Shown: positions 25,982 through 34,375, numbered from the stretch's first letter. The stretch: DNA of 64,000 nucleotides from Acetobacter pomorum (GCF_002738225.1 NZ_PEBQ01000003.1:62001-126000), one strand, 5' to 3'. Notes: generated by a model not told the origin, from the letters alone. Translations and numbers: made by a program.

Positions 25982-27082
25982 CTATTTTAGAGTTGGTTCC
26001 AGATCTGATTTTTTTCTGTAAAATGGCAGCTCAATCAGAAAATAAGAGAATGTTGCAAAAAGAATGGCCATGCTGATGCCGGAAACTGCAAAAAGTTCGG
26101 ATGATATTCTCAACCCATAAGACTGACGAATATCTTGCATGATATCCCAGATAACAATGTGACACAGATAAAAAGAATACGTTATTTCTCCACCCCAGTA
26201 GCTGAGAAACACCAGTGGTTTGGGCACTGTTAAAGTGCCACATTTTAAGGCCGCATAAACAACACAAACACAGGCAAGAAGAGAGACAATGCTGATGGCA
26301 AAAGGCATCATCTGGTTCTGAAATGCAGCAGGGATGGCTGTAGATGCAACAAGCCCAAAAATCAGCAAAAAGAAAGAAAGCAGAGCAGGAATTTTTGGGG
26401 CCTTTGCACGAATAACATCACCTATACCCTGGGTGTTTACAACATGATATGCAATGAGCCCCCATATAAACCCGGTGGGCCGATACCATCCCCAGTCAAC
26501 GCCACCAGGCAACCAGAAAAGAAACAGCCCGGCCAAAGCATAAATGCAGGGGATAAAAAACTTTCTGCCAATGGTGAAGAACAGAAGTGGCAGAACAATA
26601 TAAAACTGATTTTCGAGGGATAAAGACCAATACCAGCCTAACGGACTGGGAGAAACCGCATTTTCAAAGTTTCTGATATAGAAAACAGATGTCAGCCATT
26701 TATAAAACAGGCTGGTTTGATCTCCCCATAATCCCCGGTTGGATGAAACCATGCCCGCAACAAGTGTTACAGTTATCCAGAAAAAAGCTGCGGGAAAAAG
26801 TCTGAGAAATCTTTTTCTAAAAAAATCTATGGAGAAGGAAACCTTTTCTGATAATTCCATATTAGGCTTGGATTTTCCTAAAACCATGTATCCCATGAAA
26901 TATCCAGATATCACAAAGAAAATATCCACACCCAGCCAAGGGCGTAAAACGGTTCCCAAACTTTCTCCAAAATGTGGATGAATATTGGTGCGCAAAGAAG
27001 CCTGATGCGCCATGATAACCAAGGCGATGGAGATAATACGCATAAGCTGTATTTCAATATTTTTGTTATATTTTCGTGCCAT
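25982..27082 (-). CDS. Acyltransferase 3 family membrane protein (OafA-like)
   Basis: This integral membrane protein of 366 residues has about ten hydrophobic helices. The N-terminal signature is RIISIALVIMAHQASLRTNIH, where the His of the MAH segment is the conserved catalytic residue of this family. FFVISGYFMGYM follows and an FRKRFLRLFPAAFFWI arginine segment comes soon after, both hallmark motifs. Family members O-acetylate or acylate surface polysaccharides. The gene is visibly AT-richer than its flanks and stands alone next to the phage cassette, suggesting acquisition; a role in altering the phage receptor is inference. Confidence 0.85.
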   Translation of the reverse strand: MARKYNKNIEIQLMRIISIALVIMAHQASLRTNIHPHFGESLGTVLRPWLGVDIFFVISGYFMGYMVLGKSKPNMELSEKVSFSIDFFRKRFLRLFPAAFFWITVTLVAGMVSSNRGLWGDQTSLFYKWLTSVFYIRNFENAVSPSPLGWYWSLSLENQFYIVLPLLFFTIGRKFFIPCIYALAGLFLFWLPGGVDWGWYRPTGFIWGLIAYHVVNTQGIGDVIRAKAPKIPALLSFFLLIFGLVASTAIPAAFQNQMMPFAISIVSLLACVCVVYAALKCGTLTVPKPLVFLSYWGGEITYSFYLCHIVIWDIMQDIRQSYGLRISSELFAVSGISMAILFATFSYFLIELPFYRKKSDLEPTLK

Positions 27083-27275
27083 CTGACCCTGCTTTTTTCA
27101 TATTTGTAGGGTTCATATCGGGCAGGGTTGCAGTTGACCAGATTTCTTCAAGACTATCGGACAAACTACAGCCATGCATGATACGGGACGATAAGGGAAA
27201 ATATAAAAATCTAATCCTCGCAGTATGGGCTGGTCATGGGTAAAGCATCAGCATGACTCACATAGGTTGTGCCCG

Positions 27276-27318
27276 TTATCCACAGGCTTACCCACCGGAG
27301 CATCCGCAGAATCTGTGG
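27276..27318 (+). repeat. 43-bp direct repeat with DnaA box, copy 1
   Basis: This copy is identical to 28718-28760 over 43 bp. It starts with the perfect DnaA box TTATCCACA, and its ends carry the inverted pair TCCACAG/CTGTGGA (27279-27285 and 27313-27319). A GTTGT block six bases upstream is also shared with the other copy. Confidence 0.9.
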
Positions 27319-27364
27319 ACAAGGCGCTTTCATTGAGCAGTCAAGATCCCAACGGGTAAAAATA

Positions 27365-27757
27365 TTACGGCTGATATAAATCCTGCTTCAGAAAAATGGT
27401 GATACGCTGGAAAGCTTCTTCCTCGGTTTCATTTTCCGCAATGCCGAGCCATGAAGGCTTGCGGCGGGCAATCCAACCCAACATTTTGCCGCTGAGGTTA
27501 CGGCAGAGCGGAAGATCTTCTGCCAATAATAAAATACCCAAAGGGAGCATCCACACGCCCAAAACGGGCAGGAAAGAAAGCAGCCCCCCCAAAATTAACA
27601 AGAGGCCGGAAGGTAAACGCACCCATCTTTGTTCGGGTTTGCGTAGCCACTGTATGGCGCGGCGCATTTTGGCGGGAAGTTTTGCAACAATCATTTGTGT
27701 GCGTTTTTCACGCAGGGTTTCTGCTGTATTGGGCTGGGAAGAGAGTGGCTGCGCCAT
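27365..27757 (-). CDS. Small membrane protein, PGPGW-like
   Basis: This 130-residue protein starts at ATG 27757 after a GGAG ribosome site. A basic N-terminal region (AKLPAKMRRAIQWLRKPEQRW) precedes a hydrophobic hairpin of two segments (LPSGLLLILGGLLSFLPVLG and WMLPLGILLLAEDL). It then has an ARRKPSW helix and a soluble acidic tail. The GGLL-P-G-W-PLG pattern resembles the PGPGW family of membrane proteins of unknown function. It is divergent from the secreted nuclease. An upstream start at 27937 would overlap the nuclease gene and has no support. Confidence 0.6.
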   Translation of the reverse strand: MAQPLSSQPNTAETLREKRTQMIVAKLPAKMRRAIQWLRKPEQRWVRLPSGLLLILGGLLSFLPVLGVWMLPLGILLLAEDLPLCRNLSGKMLGWIARRKPSWLGIAENETEEEAFQRITIFLKQDLYQP

Positions 27758-27883
27758 GCGTGCTCCATAACAGTGCCTTTGTTTCGGCATTTTCTTTTCT
27801 ATAAAGGTTTTACGGTGTTTTATGGCACCAAACAAAGGCGGCATTGTGTATTTAAAACAGGATTTTATGTTGGTACCTGCTAA

Positions 27884-28666
27884 ATGAGGCAACGTGTATT
27901 GCAGGTTTGTTGTGGTGTTGTAGCCTTTATGGTGCATGCTACTGCGTGGGCGCAGGAAAACTCTGCATGTCAGGCTTTTGGGCCAGATAACAGATTACCG
28001 GTAATAACTCGGCCATTCATGCTGAAACAGACAGAATTGCTTTGCAATACTGGTTACGCTGTTCTGGTTTCATCTATCACGCATACGCCGTTATGGGCTG
28101 CGGAGCATTTGCAGGCCGATACTGTGCGCCTTGCAGAGCGTTTGATGCGTGCCGGTTCTTTTTATGAGGATTCTCGCTGGCCGGGCGGAAGTGGAGATCA
28201 GGATTACAAAAAATCTGGTTATAGCAGGGGGCACATGGCCCCAAGTGCAGATCAGCCAACCCCAGCGGCGCAGTTTGAAACATTTGCCTATTCCAACATG
28301 GTGCCGCAAACTTTGGCCCTTAATCAGGGTATTTGGGCACGTATTGAATATACGGTGCGAGAATTGGCGGTGCGGGAAGGGGATCTGTATGTGGTGACTG
28401 GCCCGGCTTTTCATGGTCATCCAATTTCAACCATAGGGCCTCACCATGTATTCGTGCCATCTTCCACATGGAAGGCTGTGTATTCCGCGCAGCGTCAGGC
28501 TGCCGGTGTGTATGTGTGTAAAAATGTACAGCACGCGCCACACTGTGATCAGGTTACAGTGGCCACTCTTATCCGTAATACGGGTGTGGATCCGTTTCCG
28601 GCTGTAGCAGATAAAATCAAGCAGAGCTTCTGGCGGCTGCCGTCACCGCGTAAAATGCGGCGGTAA
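27884..28666 (+). CDS. Secreted DNA/RNA non-specific endonuclease
   Basis: This is a beta-beta-alpha-metal nuclease of the NUC1/Serratia nuclease family, 260 residues. A signal peptide ends at about TAWAQ. The catalytic motif GYSRGHMAPSAD carries the general-base His117, preceded by the RxGDxDYKKS segment and followed by FAYSNMVPQTLALNQGIWARIE, where Asn binds Mg2+. LYVVTGP and VPSSTWKAV complete the domain. It degrades DNA and RNA outside the cytosol, for nutrients or against incoming DNA. No immunity gene is expected because the protein is exported. It lies between two copies of the DnaA-box repeat. Confidence 0.9.
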   Translation: MRQRVLQVCCGVVAFMVHATAWAQENSACQAFGPDNRLPVITRPFMLKQTELLCNTGYAVLVSSITHTPLWAAEHLQADTVRLAERLMRAGSFYEDSRWPGGSGDQDYKKSGYSRGHMAPSADQPTPAAQFETFAYSNMVPQTLALNQGIWARIEYTVRELAVREGDLYVVTGPAFHGHPISTIGPHHVFVPSSTWKAVYSAQRQAAGVYVCKNVQHAPHCDQVTVATLIRNTGVDPFPAVADKIKQSFWRLPSPRKMRR

Positions 28667-29073
28667 ACAGCGAAATATGGGCAGTACAAGCCCCATCTTT
28701 CAACTGAGTTGTACACATTATCCACAGGCTTACCCACCGGAGCATCCGCAGAATCTGTGGGCGACTCTGGGTTGTGTATTTGTCAATGTATAAGAGTGTA
28801 AAATATTGATTTTTATCAGAAACTGGTCTGGCCGTTTGTTGTTTTGGGATTATTAAACATATTTTCCCATTTACTGAAGCTCAGATTTGTTGCGATGATA
28901 CTTAGTACATTCATAAAGTTTGCTACGCGTATGGAATAGCAATGCACGCTTTGAAGTACTGAAGGAGAAACATTTCAGTATAAAATCAGAATAACACTCT
29001 GCATATTGGGCATACTTATACGCCGACAGCCAGCGCCCACATAGTCGACATCTCAACTGAAGAAATTAAAATC
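28667..29073. other. AT-rich non-coding region with repeat copy 2
   Basis: No gene is supported in this 407-bp stretch. It holds repeat copy 2 (28718-28760), a long AT-rich run (28770-28870), and a small hairpin (TACTGAA with TTCAGTA, 28957-28980) about 95 bp before the exported-protein gene. The promoter of that gene should lie here. Confidence 0.5.
28718..28760 (+). repeat. 43-bp direct repeat with DnaA box, copy 2
   Basis: This is the second exact copy, 1442 bp after the first, beginning with TTATCCACA and ending with CTGTGG. The two copies flank the small membrane gene and the secreted nuclease. Confidence 0.9.
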
Positions 29074-31290
29074 ATGAAAAAACAGCTTGTTTATATTTTT
29101 GTAGGGGCAGGACTGCTTGCATCTCCCGCTTATGCTGACCGATATAATCGGTTTCAGCCACCAGGAGGCATGGATCAGTCTACATCCTCGCCAGGAGTGT
29201 ATACTGATGGAAGTGCCAGAACTGCAGAGCAGATTGCGCAAATGGCGGCAGGGAGTGTGCAGCGGACTGATGCCAACCAGCCAAATGGGTATCCAAAACT
29301 GGATGCCAACAGAAACATAACATCCCCGCTGCTGAACAATACCCGGGTAGGGGGATCAGATAATGGAACAGATGTCAGTGCGGCGCTTGCAAACGGCGTT
29401 CCGTTAAAAAACGCAATTAACGCATGCCGTCAGGCCAGCCCTAATGTATTTTATGGAGCAGTCAATTCATCATCTCAGATGGGGATTGCCAGTAATACAG
29501 AACATCTGCGGGCATCTGGTAATGTGCTCCCTTATTTCAATATTGCTGCTATCGCTGCTACTGTTTACGGTGCAGGCGGTGCAACATCTGATATATCCGG
29601 GCCTATTGGTATTTCAGGATTCCAAAATATCCTGAAAACAACAGGTGTAAACGGGATTGTTGAAATGTCATACAGTCAGTTTATGACACCCGATATTGCA
29701 TCTGGTTATTGGCAGAATGTGAAAGTGTCAGATGGTTCAGCTAGTATTGATGATAAAAGGCTTTTAGCGCAGACTGGTTTTAAACCTACTATTGCCATGT
29801 TAAATATGGCACGCGACATAGATGTGGGCAGGGTTGCTAATGATGATGATACGTTTTTTACTAAGCATGACGTATCTAATTTTGCGACTGGTATGCAAAA
29901 TATCAAAACCAACGCACCTTCTATTCAACAGGTATGGCCTTGGATAAGTGGGAATAATAAGCATAATTTTGATGCATCTGACCCTTGGTGGGCTAATAGT
30001 ATTAAAATTATGAAAATGGCAGGTGGTGTGGGTTTAGATATGCCCGCCGGTTTAAGTGTTATGAATGGGCCAGATAGTATAGCTGGTATGGTTGCCCAAA
30101 TTAAATGGGCAAATAGTCAAGGTATCAAAACACTTATTCTGCTCTCACCATATGGAGAAGATACACCGCCCGGATATGGCACCCAAGTAACGCCACAGTG
30201 GCGATATGATAAAGACTTTGCATCGCACGTTAAAACACTGATCTCATGGTTCGTTGCAGCAGATGCACTGCCTACAGCATATGCCGTAGTAAATTATAGC
30301 CCTACACAATACTATAATCCTGCTTCTGGATTCCATAATGGTAATTGTTCTGGATGTAAGGTGATTACTGCGAATTACATGGGGGCAGACAATGACAGTG
30401 TAAACCAGACGGTTTCATATGTTGCACGTTGGGTGGCTGAAAATGCCCCGACTTCACCTTATACATCTATGCCAGATATGGGTACATCATTACCTTCTGC
30501 ATGTGCTACAACCGTTATGGGTGGTTATAAAACAACAAAATCTGTTATTAGCACAGCACAGATAGGGCTTGGTTCTCTTGCTTACCAAGATTACGATAAA
30601 ACAAAATTACAATATCCATCTATATATGGAGCACAGGTGAGAGGGAATTTTGATTTTCTTGGAAGAAACCAAATATCCTTCGGTGCTGGAGCGACAACCA
30701 ATATCGGTATGCTGGGATGGAATACAGCGCATGGAGGAATTACGTTTCAAAACGCTCCTGTTTTTATAGATAAATATAATGTTAACCTTGTAGATGGCAG
30801 CAGTTTATTTTTAGAGGGTGGCAATATGTCGTTTGCCAAAACTGGCACCAACGGCATACAATTCCAAAATGCGGATGACTCAGCTTCCAGTTGGATTATT
30901 GGTGATGGTCATGGCGGTATAAACATAGGTTCTGCAATAAATGTCGCGCCAGAAATGGTAACTTTTAAGAAAATCTTGTCTCTATCAACACACAAAGGTA
31001 CATCAGAAGCTACATTGTTCTTGAATGCATCTGGCAACCTCGTAATAACAAGTGTGGGGAATATACAGCATCTTGTAGAAACACGTTTTTCTGCCGATAA
31101 AACTTTCAGCGACCCTGATACTGGTGTTCGGCGTGATGCCAAATTCGGCTCTAAAGGGATAGCTGTTAAAGGGGGGACGAAAACTGATACGCTGAAAGTG
31201 ACCGGACTAAAAGGTAAAGGAAACGCATATGCTTGCCTGGATGCATCCGGTAATCTCTATCGCAGTACTACGGCATGTGTGAGTAATTGA
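29074..31290 (+). CDS. Large exported protein with tail-fibre-like motifs
   Basis: This 738-residue protein has a clear Sec signal peptide (MKKQLVYIFVGAGLLASPAYA). Residues about 30-90 resemble phage fibre necks: ARTAEQIAQMAAGSVQRTD, then QPNGYPKLDANRNITSPLL, which echoes GQPNGYSALDNYAGIL in the S74 fibre of the nearby phage cassette. Residues about 150-470 may be a TIM-barrel-like region (VGLDMPAGLSVMNGPDS, KTLILLSPYGEDTPPG, PTAYAVVNYSP), possibly a glycoside hydrolase, though I see no certain catalytic pair. Residues about 500-738 are beta-helical and fibre-like, ending NAYACLDASGNLYRSTTAC. The middle and end are AT-rich. The family is not recognised. Confidence 0.6.
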   Translation: MKKQLVYIFVGAGLLASPAYADRYNRFQPPGGMDQSTSSPGVYTDGSARTAEQIAQMAAGSVQRTDANQPNGYPKLDANRNITSPLLNNTRVGGSDNGTDVSAALANGVPLKNAINACRQASPNVFYGAVNSSSQMGIASNTEHLRASGNVLPYFNIAAIAATVYGAGGATSDISGPIGISGFQNILKTTGVNGIVEMSYSQFMTPDIASGYWQNVKVSDGSASIDDKRLLAQTGFKPTIAMLNMARDIDVGRVANDDDTFFTKHDVSNFATGMQNIKTNAPSIQQVWPWISGNNKHNFDASDPWWANSIKIMKMAGGVGLDMPAGLSVMNGPDSIAGMVAQIKWANSQGIKTLILLSPYGEDTPPGYGTQVTPQWRYDKDFASHVKTLISWFVAADALPTAYAVVNYSPTQYYNPASGFHNGNCSGCKVITANYMGADNDSVNQTVSYVARWVAENAPTSPYTSMPDMGTSLPSACATTVMGGYKTTKSVISTAQIGLGSLAYQDYDKTKLQYPSIYGAQVRGNFDFLGRNQISFGAGATTNIGMLGWNTAHGGITFQNAPVFIDKYNVNLVDGSSLFLEGGNMSFAKTGTNGIQFQNADDSASSWIIGDGHGGINIGSAINVAPEMVTFKKILSLSTHKGTSEATLFLNASGNLVITSVGNIQHLVETRFSADKTFSDPDTGVRRDAKFGSKGIAVKGGTKTDTLKVTGLKGKGNAYACLDASGNLYRSTTACVSN

Positions 31291-31398
31291 TCCAGATTTA
31301 TACTTGTCTTTTTATTTCTGGACGGAGGCATGGGCGAGTGCCTGCGCCAAGCTTTCAGACAACAGCTACAGCATTGCCAGTTTAAATGGGGCGTGGGT

Positions 31399-31430
31399 GG
31401 TGGGGAGATGTTCCTCGCCACCCTTATTCT
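31399..31430 (+). terminator. Possible terminator after the exported-protein gene
   Basis: GGTGGGGAG and CTCGCCACC pair with one mismatch around a six-base loop, followed by a T-rich stretch (TTATTCTTTCT). It lies about 110 bp past the stop. Confidence 0.35.
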
Positions 31431-31485
31431 TTCTGGGGCTGGAGATTGCCAGAGAAAAACCCATCAGTGCTTAGGCAAATGGTTT

Positions 31486-31833
31486 TTATTGGCTGATGCC
31501 AAGCCATGGGCCAGCCCAGATCATGAGCAGGTACAAAACAATGGTCAGGCCACAGCCGCTGGCCAGAGCGGCCCAGAAATGAATGCCGCACCGCATAAGC
31601 CACGGCATAAATAAAAACATGGGCAATGAGGGCAGAACATACCAGAATGTGGCGCTGACATGGGCTTCCATCCGTGCTGGATCATGCGTTTCCAGCCAAA
31701 GCCAGATCATGCCAAATACGGAAACAAGGGGCAGGGCGGCCACCAATGCACCAAAACCGGGGTAGCGGCGCGCCAGAGTGGAAACCAGAGCAATAATCAG
31801 AGCGGAAAGAAGCGTTTTAAGAAGAAAGAACAT
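31486..31833 (-). CDS. DUF3147 family membrane protein
   Basis: This small integral membrane protein of 115 residues has four hydrophobic helices. FLLKTLLSALIIALVSTLARRYPGFGALVAALPLVS is followed by a WLWLETHD loop, and then two further helices; this is the DUF3147 layout. Its function is unknown. I use the ATG at 31833; a TTG at 31848 would add five residues. No operon partner is present. Confidence 0.7.
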   Translation of the reverse strand: MFFLLKTLLSALIIALVSTLARRYPGFGALVAALPLVSVFGMIWLWLETHDPARMEAHVSATFWYVLPSLPMFLFMPWLMRCGIHFWAALASGCGLTIVLYLLMIWAGPWLGISQ

Positions 31834-31980
31834 GCAGTTATCAGACAAGAAATAAACAATGCCTGACTGTAATATATTTTTTAATCTAGATGAATTGTAT
31901 CATTCTACATGGCGCATTAAATTAAAATTCAGGATATCATCCGTTATCTTTGAATATTTGAATCAGTCTGGATTAGTTTT

Positions 31981-32670
31981 ATGCGTTTGAAATCTCTTTT
32001 CGCAGCGTCTGCTGCATTGCTCACCAGTTTTTCCGTGGCGCAGGCGGGTACAGTGCATACCACGTGGGAGAAGTTCAAGGCGGGTCATGCCATGCATCGC
32101 CTTTCCGTAGATGGCCAGAAAGCCATGATGGACGTGTTTCAGGCGCGTGATCTGCTCGCTCAGGGTAAAACCGATGCCGCCATTCCCCCGCTTTATGATG
32201 CGCAAAAGCGCTTTAAGGCTGCCAGCGCAGATAACAAGAAGTTTTTTGCAGCGGAAAGCCAGCTTCAGCCTGCACCACAGCATCCGGTTTCTGCCACGCA
32301 TACGCCAGTTGCCAACCCAACAACATGGGTGCCGGTTGGTGGTGAGTTTATTGTAAGCGAAACCCTGGCGCCAGAAAAACAGGCAGCACTGGCAAATGCC
32401 AACAAGCAGTTCCAGGCCGGGCAAACCCAGCAGGCACAGCAGAGCCTTCAGGTTGTGGGGGAAGATGCTGATTTCATTCTCGCCCTTGCACCGTTGGAAC
32501 AGAGTGAAGGTGCCCTGTACCGCGCAAAAGTATTTACAGAAGGCCGCCAGCCACAGCAGGCTGTAGATGCCCTGAACCAGCTTTTGGATGGCATTATCTT
32601 TGTTTCTGATGATGTGGTGGAAAAAGCAGCTTCTGGTTCACCGGCAATGCCGAGCACAAAATCCAACTAA
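31981..32670 (+). CDS. YfdX family protein
   Basis: This exported helical protein of 229 residues has a signal peptide cleaved after AQAG. The core shows the YfdX pattern: LSVDGQKAMMDVFQARDLLAQGKTDAA, a helix pair with long spacing, then WVPVGGEFIVSETLAPEK and ALANANKQFQAGQTQQAQQ. It ends with VSDDVVEKAA. In E. coli yfdX is controlled by EvgA and acid/oxalate response genes lie next to it, but none are here. The role in acetic acid bacteria is unknown; acid or stress tolerance is a fair guess. Confidence 0.75.
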   Translation: MRLKSLFAASAALLTSFSVAQAGTVHTTWEKFKAGHAMHRLSVDGQKAMMDVFQARDLLAQGKTDAAIPPLYDAQKRFKAASADNKKFFAAESQLQPAPQHPVSATHTPVANPTTWVPVGGEFIVSETLAPEKQAALANANKQFQAGQTQQAQQSLQVVGEDADFILALAPLEQSEGALYRAKVFTEGRQPQQAVDALNQLLDGIIFVSDDVVEKAASGSPAMPSTKSN

Positions 32671-32694
32671 AACAATAAACTAAACCGGAAAGCC

Positions 32695-32733
32695 GGGATG
32701 GAGAGCAAAAAAGTTCTCCATCCCTGTTTTTTT
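32695..32733 (+). terminator. Intrinsic terminator after yfdX-like gene
   Basis: GGGATGGAGA and TCTCCATCCC form a ten-pair stem followed by TG and eight T. It isolates the following promoter-like region from yfdX transcription. Confidence 0.9.
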
Positions 32734-32737
32734 TGTG

Positions 32738-32767
32738 TTGCTTTTATTGAGAATGGTTCTTATTATC
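32738..32767 (+). promoter_or_regulatory. Candidate promoter overlapped by a Fur-box-like site
   Basis: TTGCTT at 32738-32743 and TATTAT at 32761-32766 are separated by 17 bases, a sigma-70 spacing with a good -10 and a poor -35. The 19 bases at 32749-32767 match the Fur consensus at 14 of 19 positions (GAGAATGGTTC then TTATTATC). The site covers the spacer and -10, where a repressor would block transcription. No protein gene begins downstream. Confidence 0.5.
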
Positions 32768-32772
32768 ATTTT

Positions 32773-32936
32773 TGCCGCGACGATGAAGGCGTTTCTGCTG
32801 GTGGGGCAAGGGGCATCGTCGCGGTAACTCTTGGTTCGTCTTGATTTATCCCGTTCAATCCCCGGTGCCTTTAAGGAATGTTTTTGCATCCCCGGTCATT
32901 CCTTAAAGGTTTGTTAAGTTCCCCTTGCCCCACCAG
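32773..32936 (+). ncRNA. Candidate structured small RNA, possibly iron-regulated
   Basis: Three exact complementary pairs occur in 162 bases. Hairpin A pairs CCGCGACGATG (32775-32785) with CATCGTCGCGG (32814-32824). Hairpin B pairs CCTTTAAGGAATG (32868-32880) with CATTCCTTAAAGG (32897-32909), followed by a T-rich TTTGTTAAGTT. CTGGTGGGGCAAGGGG (32798-32813), in the loop of A, is exactly complementary to CCCCTTGCCCCACCAG (32921-32936), giving a pseudoknot or a competing long-range fold. ATCCCCGGT is repeated at 32858 and 32888. The predicted transcript start falls at the first base of hairpin A. The region lies between two convergent genes and has no reading frame. Confidence 0.5.
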
Positions 32937-32959
32937 ACTATGTTTTTCCTTATAAATTA

Positions 32960-34375
32960 TCAGGATTTTTCAGGAAGTGCGCGGTATGGCACAACGCCTC
33001 TGGCATCGCTGCCTGTATCCAGCATGCGGCCAGAAACAGGTAGGGATCTGTGGCTGCAAGTATCCCGCATACAGGCACGGCACCCAGGGCCAATAGGCAC
33101 AACCAACCTGTGGTCATTCAGGTTCAGGCCATCTGCATAAACAGTTTTTGTGGCATCGTTTATGGTGCAGCCCAGCACAATGGCAATCTGCCGCGGGCGG
33201 TCTGTATAAGTTACCCCTTCATGCCCAACAGTGCGGGCAACATTCAGGTAAATAGAATCATCCGTGGTTTGAGAAAGCTGTACCTGCACCTGCCCCGGCG
33301 TGGCAAAAGCCCGAAAGATGTTCCACAATGGGCAAGGGCCGCCAAACCGTGCCTGAGAAAAGCGGTTGGCAGAAAAACTTTTTAGAATATTTCCCGCAAT
33401 ATCCAGTTTCAGAAAATAAAAAGGGATACCCTCCATACCGGGGCGTTGCAGCGTGCTTAACCGGTGGCTTATCTGTTCAAAACTGGTGCCAAAGTGGCGG
33501 CGCAGGCGTTCAATATCATAGCGCATGGTCTGTGCCGCGTGCAGGAAGCGCGTATAGGGGAGCAATAGTGCCCCGGCAAAGTAATTGCCCAAATAAACCC
33601 GTCCCAGTTCCAGCGCATTTTTCTCCTTTGGGCCTTCACGCCGTAAAATGGTGTTTATCAGGCGGCTATGGTCACGCTGGCCAATAATCTGTGCCAGATA
33701 GAACAGGGTGCTTTCAGGCGGTTGATCTGGGGGCAATAAAATGGTGCGGTGGTGCCTGTCTATGCGCCACACCAGCCCACTTTCTTCCAATGCATGATCC
33801 TGTTGTGTGTGCAGGCCGTGCTGGGTGAAAAGATAAGCTTTCAGGGCCTCGGCAAGTCCATTTTGCAAATCAAGATTTTCGTAAAATTTTTCGGCAGCAC
33901 AATCAAGTTCATGAAAATAGTTGCGGTGTTGCTGCACCCAGTCTCCTACTGTTTCATAGGGTTCCAGAGGAGCGGATGGCAAATAGGCATCGTTCTCACG
34001 CTCCTGCTCAAACTTGTAAGCCCGATAGAGCGTGAGAAACGCATCGCACAGATCTGGATTGGTTAAAACAGCATCGGCCATTTTGGCTAATGGCAAGGGT
34101 GCATTTTTAAATACCGGGTCTGCCATGGTTTCGCGCATGGCCTGTACGGTATGGGCTTCTCTGGTATTGCTGAACCAGGCAGGCGTCAGGCCAAAGCATT
34201 CGCAAAGTTTTTGCAACAGGTGGTGCGGCACAGGCCGGTGGTTACGCTCTAGCTGGTTCAGGTAGCTAGCTGATATCTCAAGGGTTTTTGCCAATGTTGC
34301 CTGAGTGAGCTTTTCGCGTTGGCGCAGTTGTCGCAAGCGCGGGCCAGCAAAAAGCTTGGTTCTGGTCTGGGGCAT
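32960..34375 (-). CDS. Short-chain fatty acid metabolism regulator, RamB/ScfR family
   Basis: This transcription factor has 471 residues. An N-terminal XRE helix-turn-helix (about residues 8-65: LRQLRQREKLTQATLAKTLEISASYLNQLERNHRPVP) is followed by an IrrE-like (ImmA/IrrE) middle domain and the C-terminal ScfR domain with conserved Cys (GPGCRACMRDTCSHR). C. glutamicum RamB and ScfRs of this type control acetate or propionate genes and bind acyl-CoA-type signals. It is divergent from prpD, and a RamB-type site lies between them. I chose the ATG at 34375; 34468 would place 31 extra, non-conserved residues before the helix-turn-helix. Confidence 0.88.
   Translation of the reverse strand: MPQTRTKLFAGPRLRQLRQREKLTQATLAKTLEISASYLNQLERNHRPVPHHLLQKLCECFGLTPAWFSNTREAHTVQAMRETMADPVFKNAPLPLAKMADAVLTNPDLCDAFLTLYRAYKFEQERENDAYLPSAPLEPYETVGDWVQQHRNYFHELDCAAEKFYENLDLQNGLAEALKAYLFTQHGLHTQQDHALEESGLVWRIDRHHRTILLPPDQPPESTLFYLAQIIGQRDHSRLINTILRREGPKEKNALELGRVYLGNYFAGALLLPYTRFLHAAQTMRYDIERLRRHFGTSFEQISHRLSTLQRPGMEGIPFYFLKLDIAGNILKSFSANRFSQARFGGPCPLWNIFRAFATPGQVQVQLSQTTDDSIYLNVARTVGHEGVTYTDRPRQIAIVLGCTINDATKTVYADGLNLNDHRLVVPIGPGCRACMRDTCSHRSLPVSGRMLDTGSDARGVVPYRALPEKS

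Noticed and set aside
31330..31614. Plus-strand frame of 94 codons before the DUF3147 gene
   Set aside because: Its second half is antisense to the DUF3147 gene, and the first half includes the likely terminator of the exported-protein gene.
19524..32700. Second copy of the tRNA-Val 3' end (attR)
   Set aside because: I looked for a repeat of the last 17 bases of the tRNA downstream and found only a short, imperfect resemblance near 25570, not enough to call an att site.
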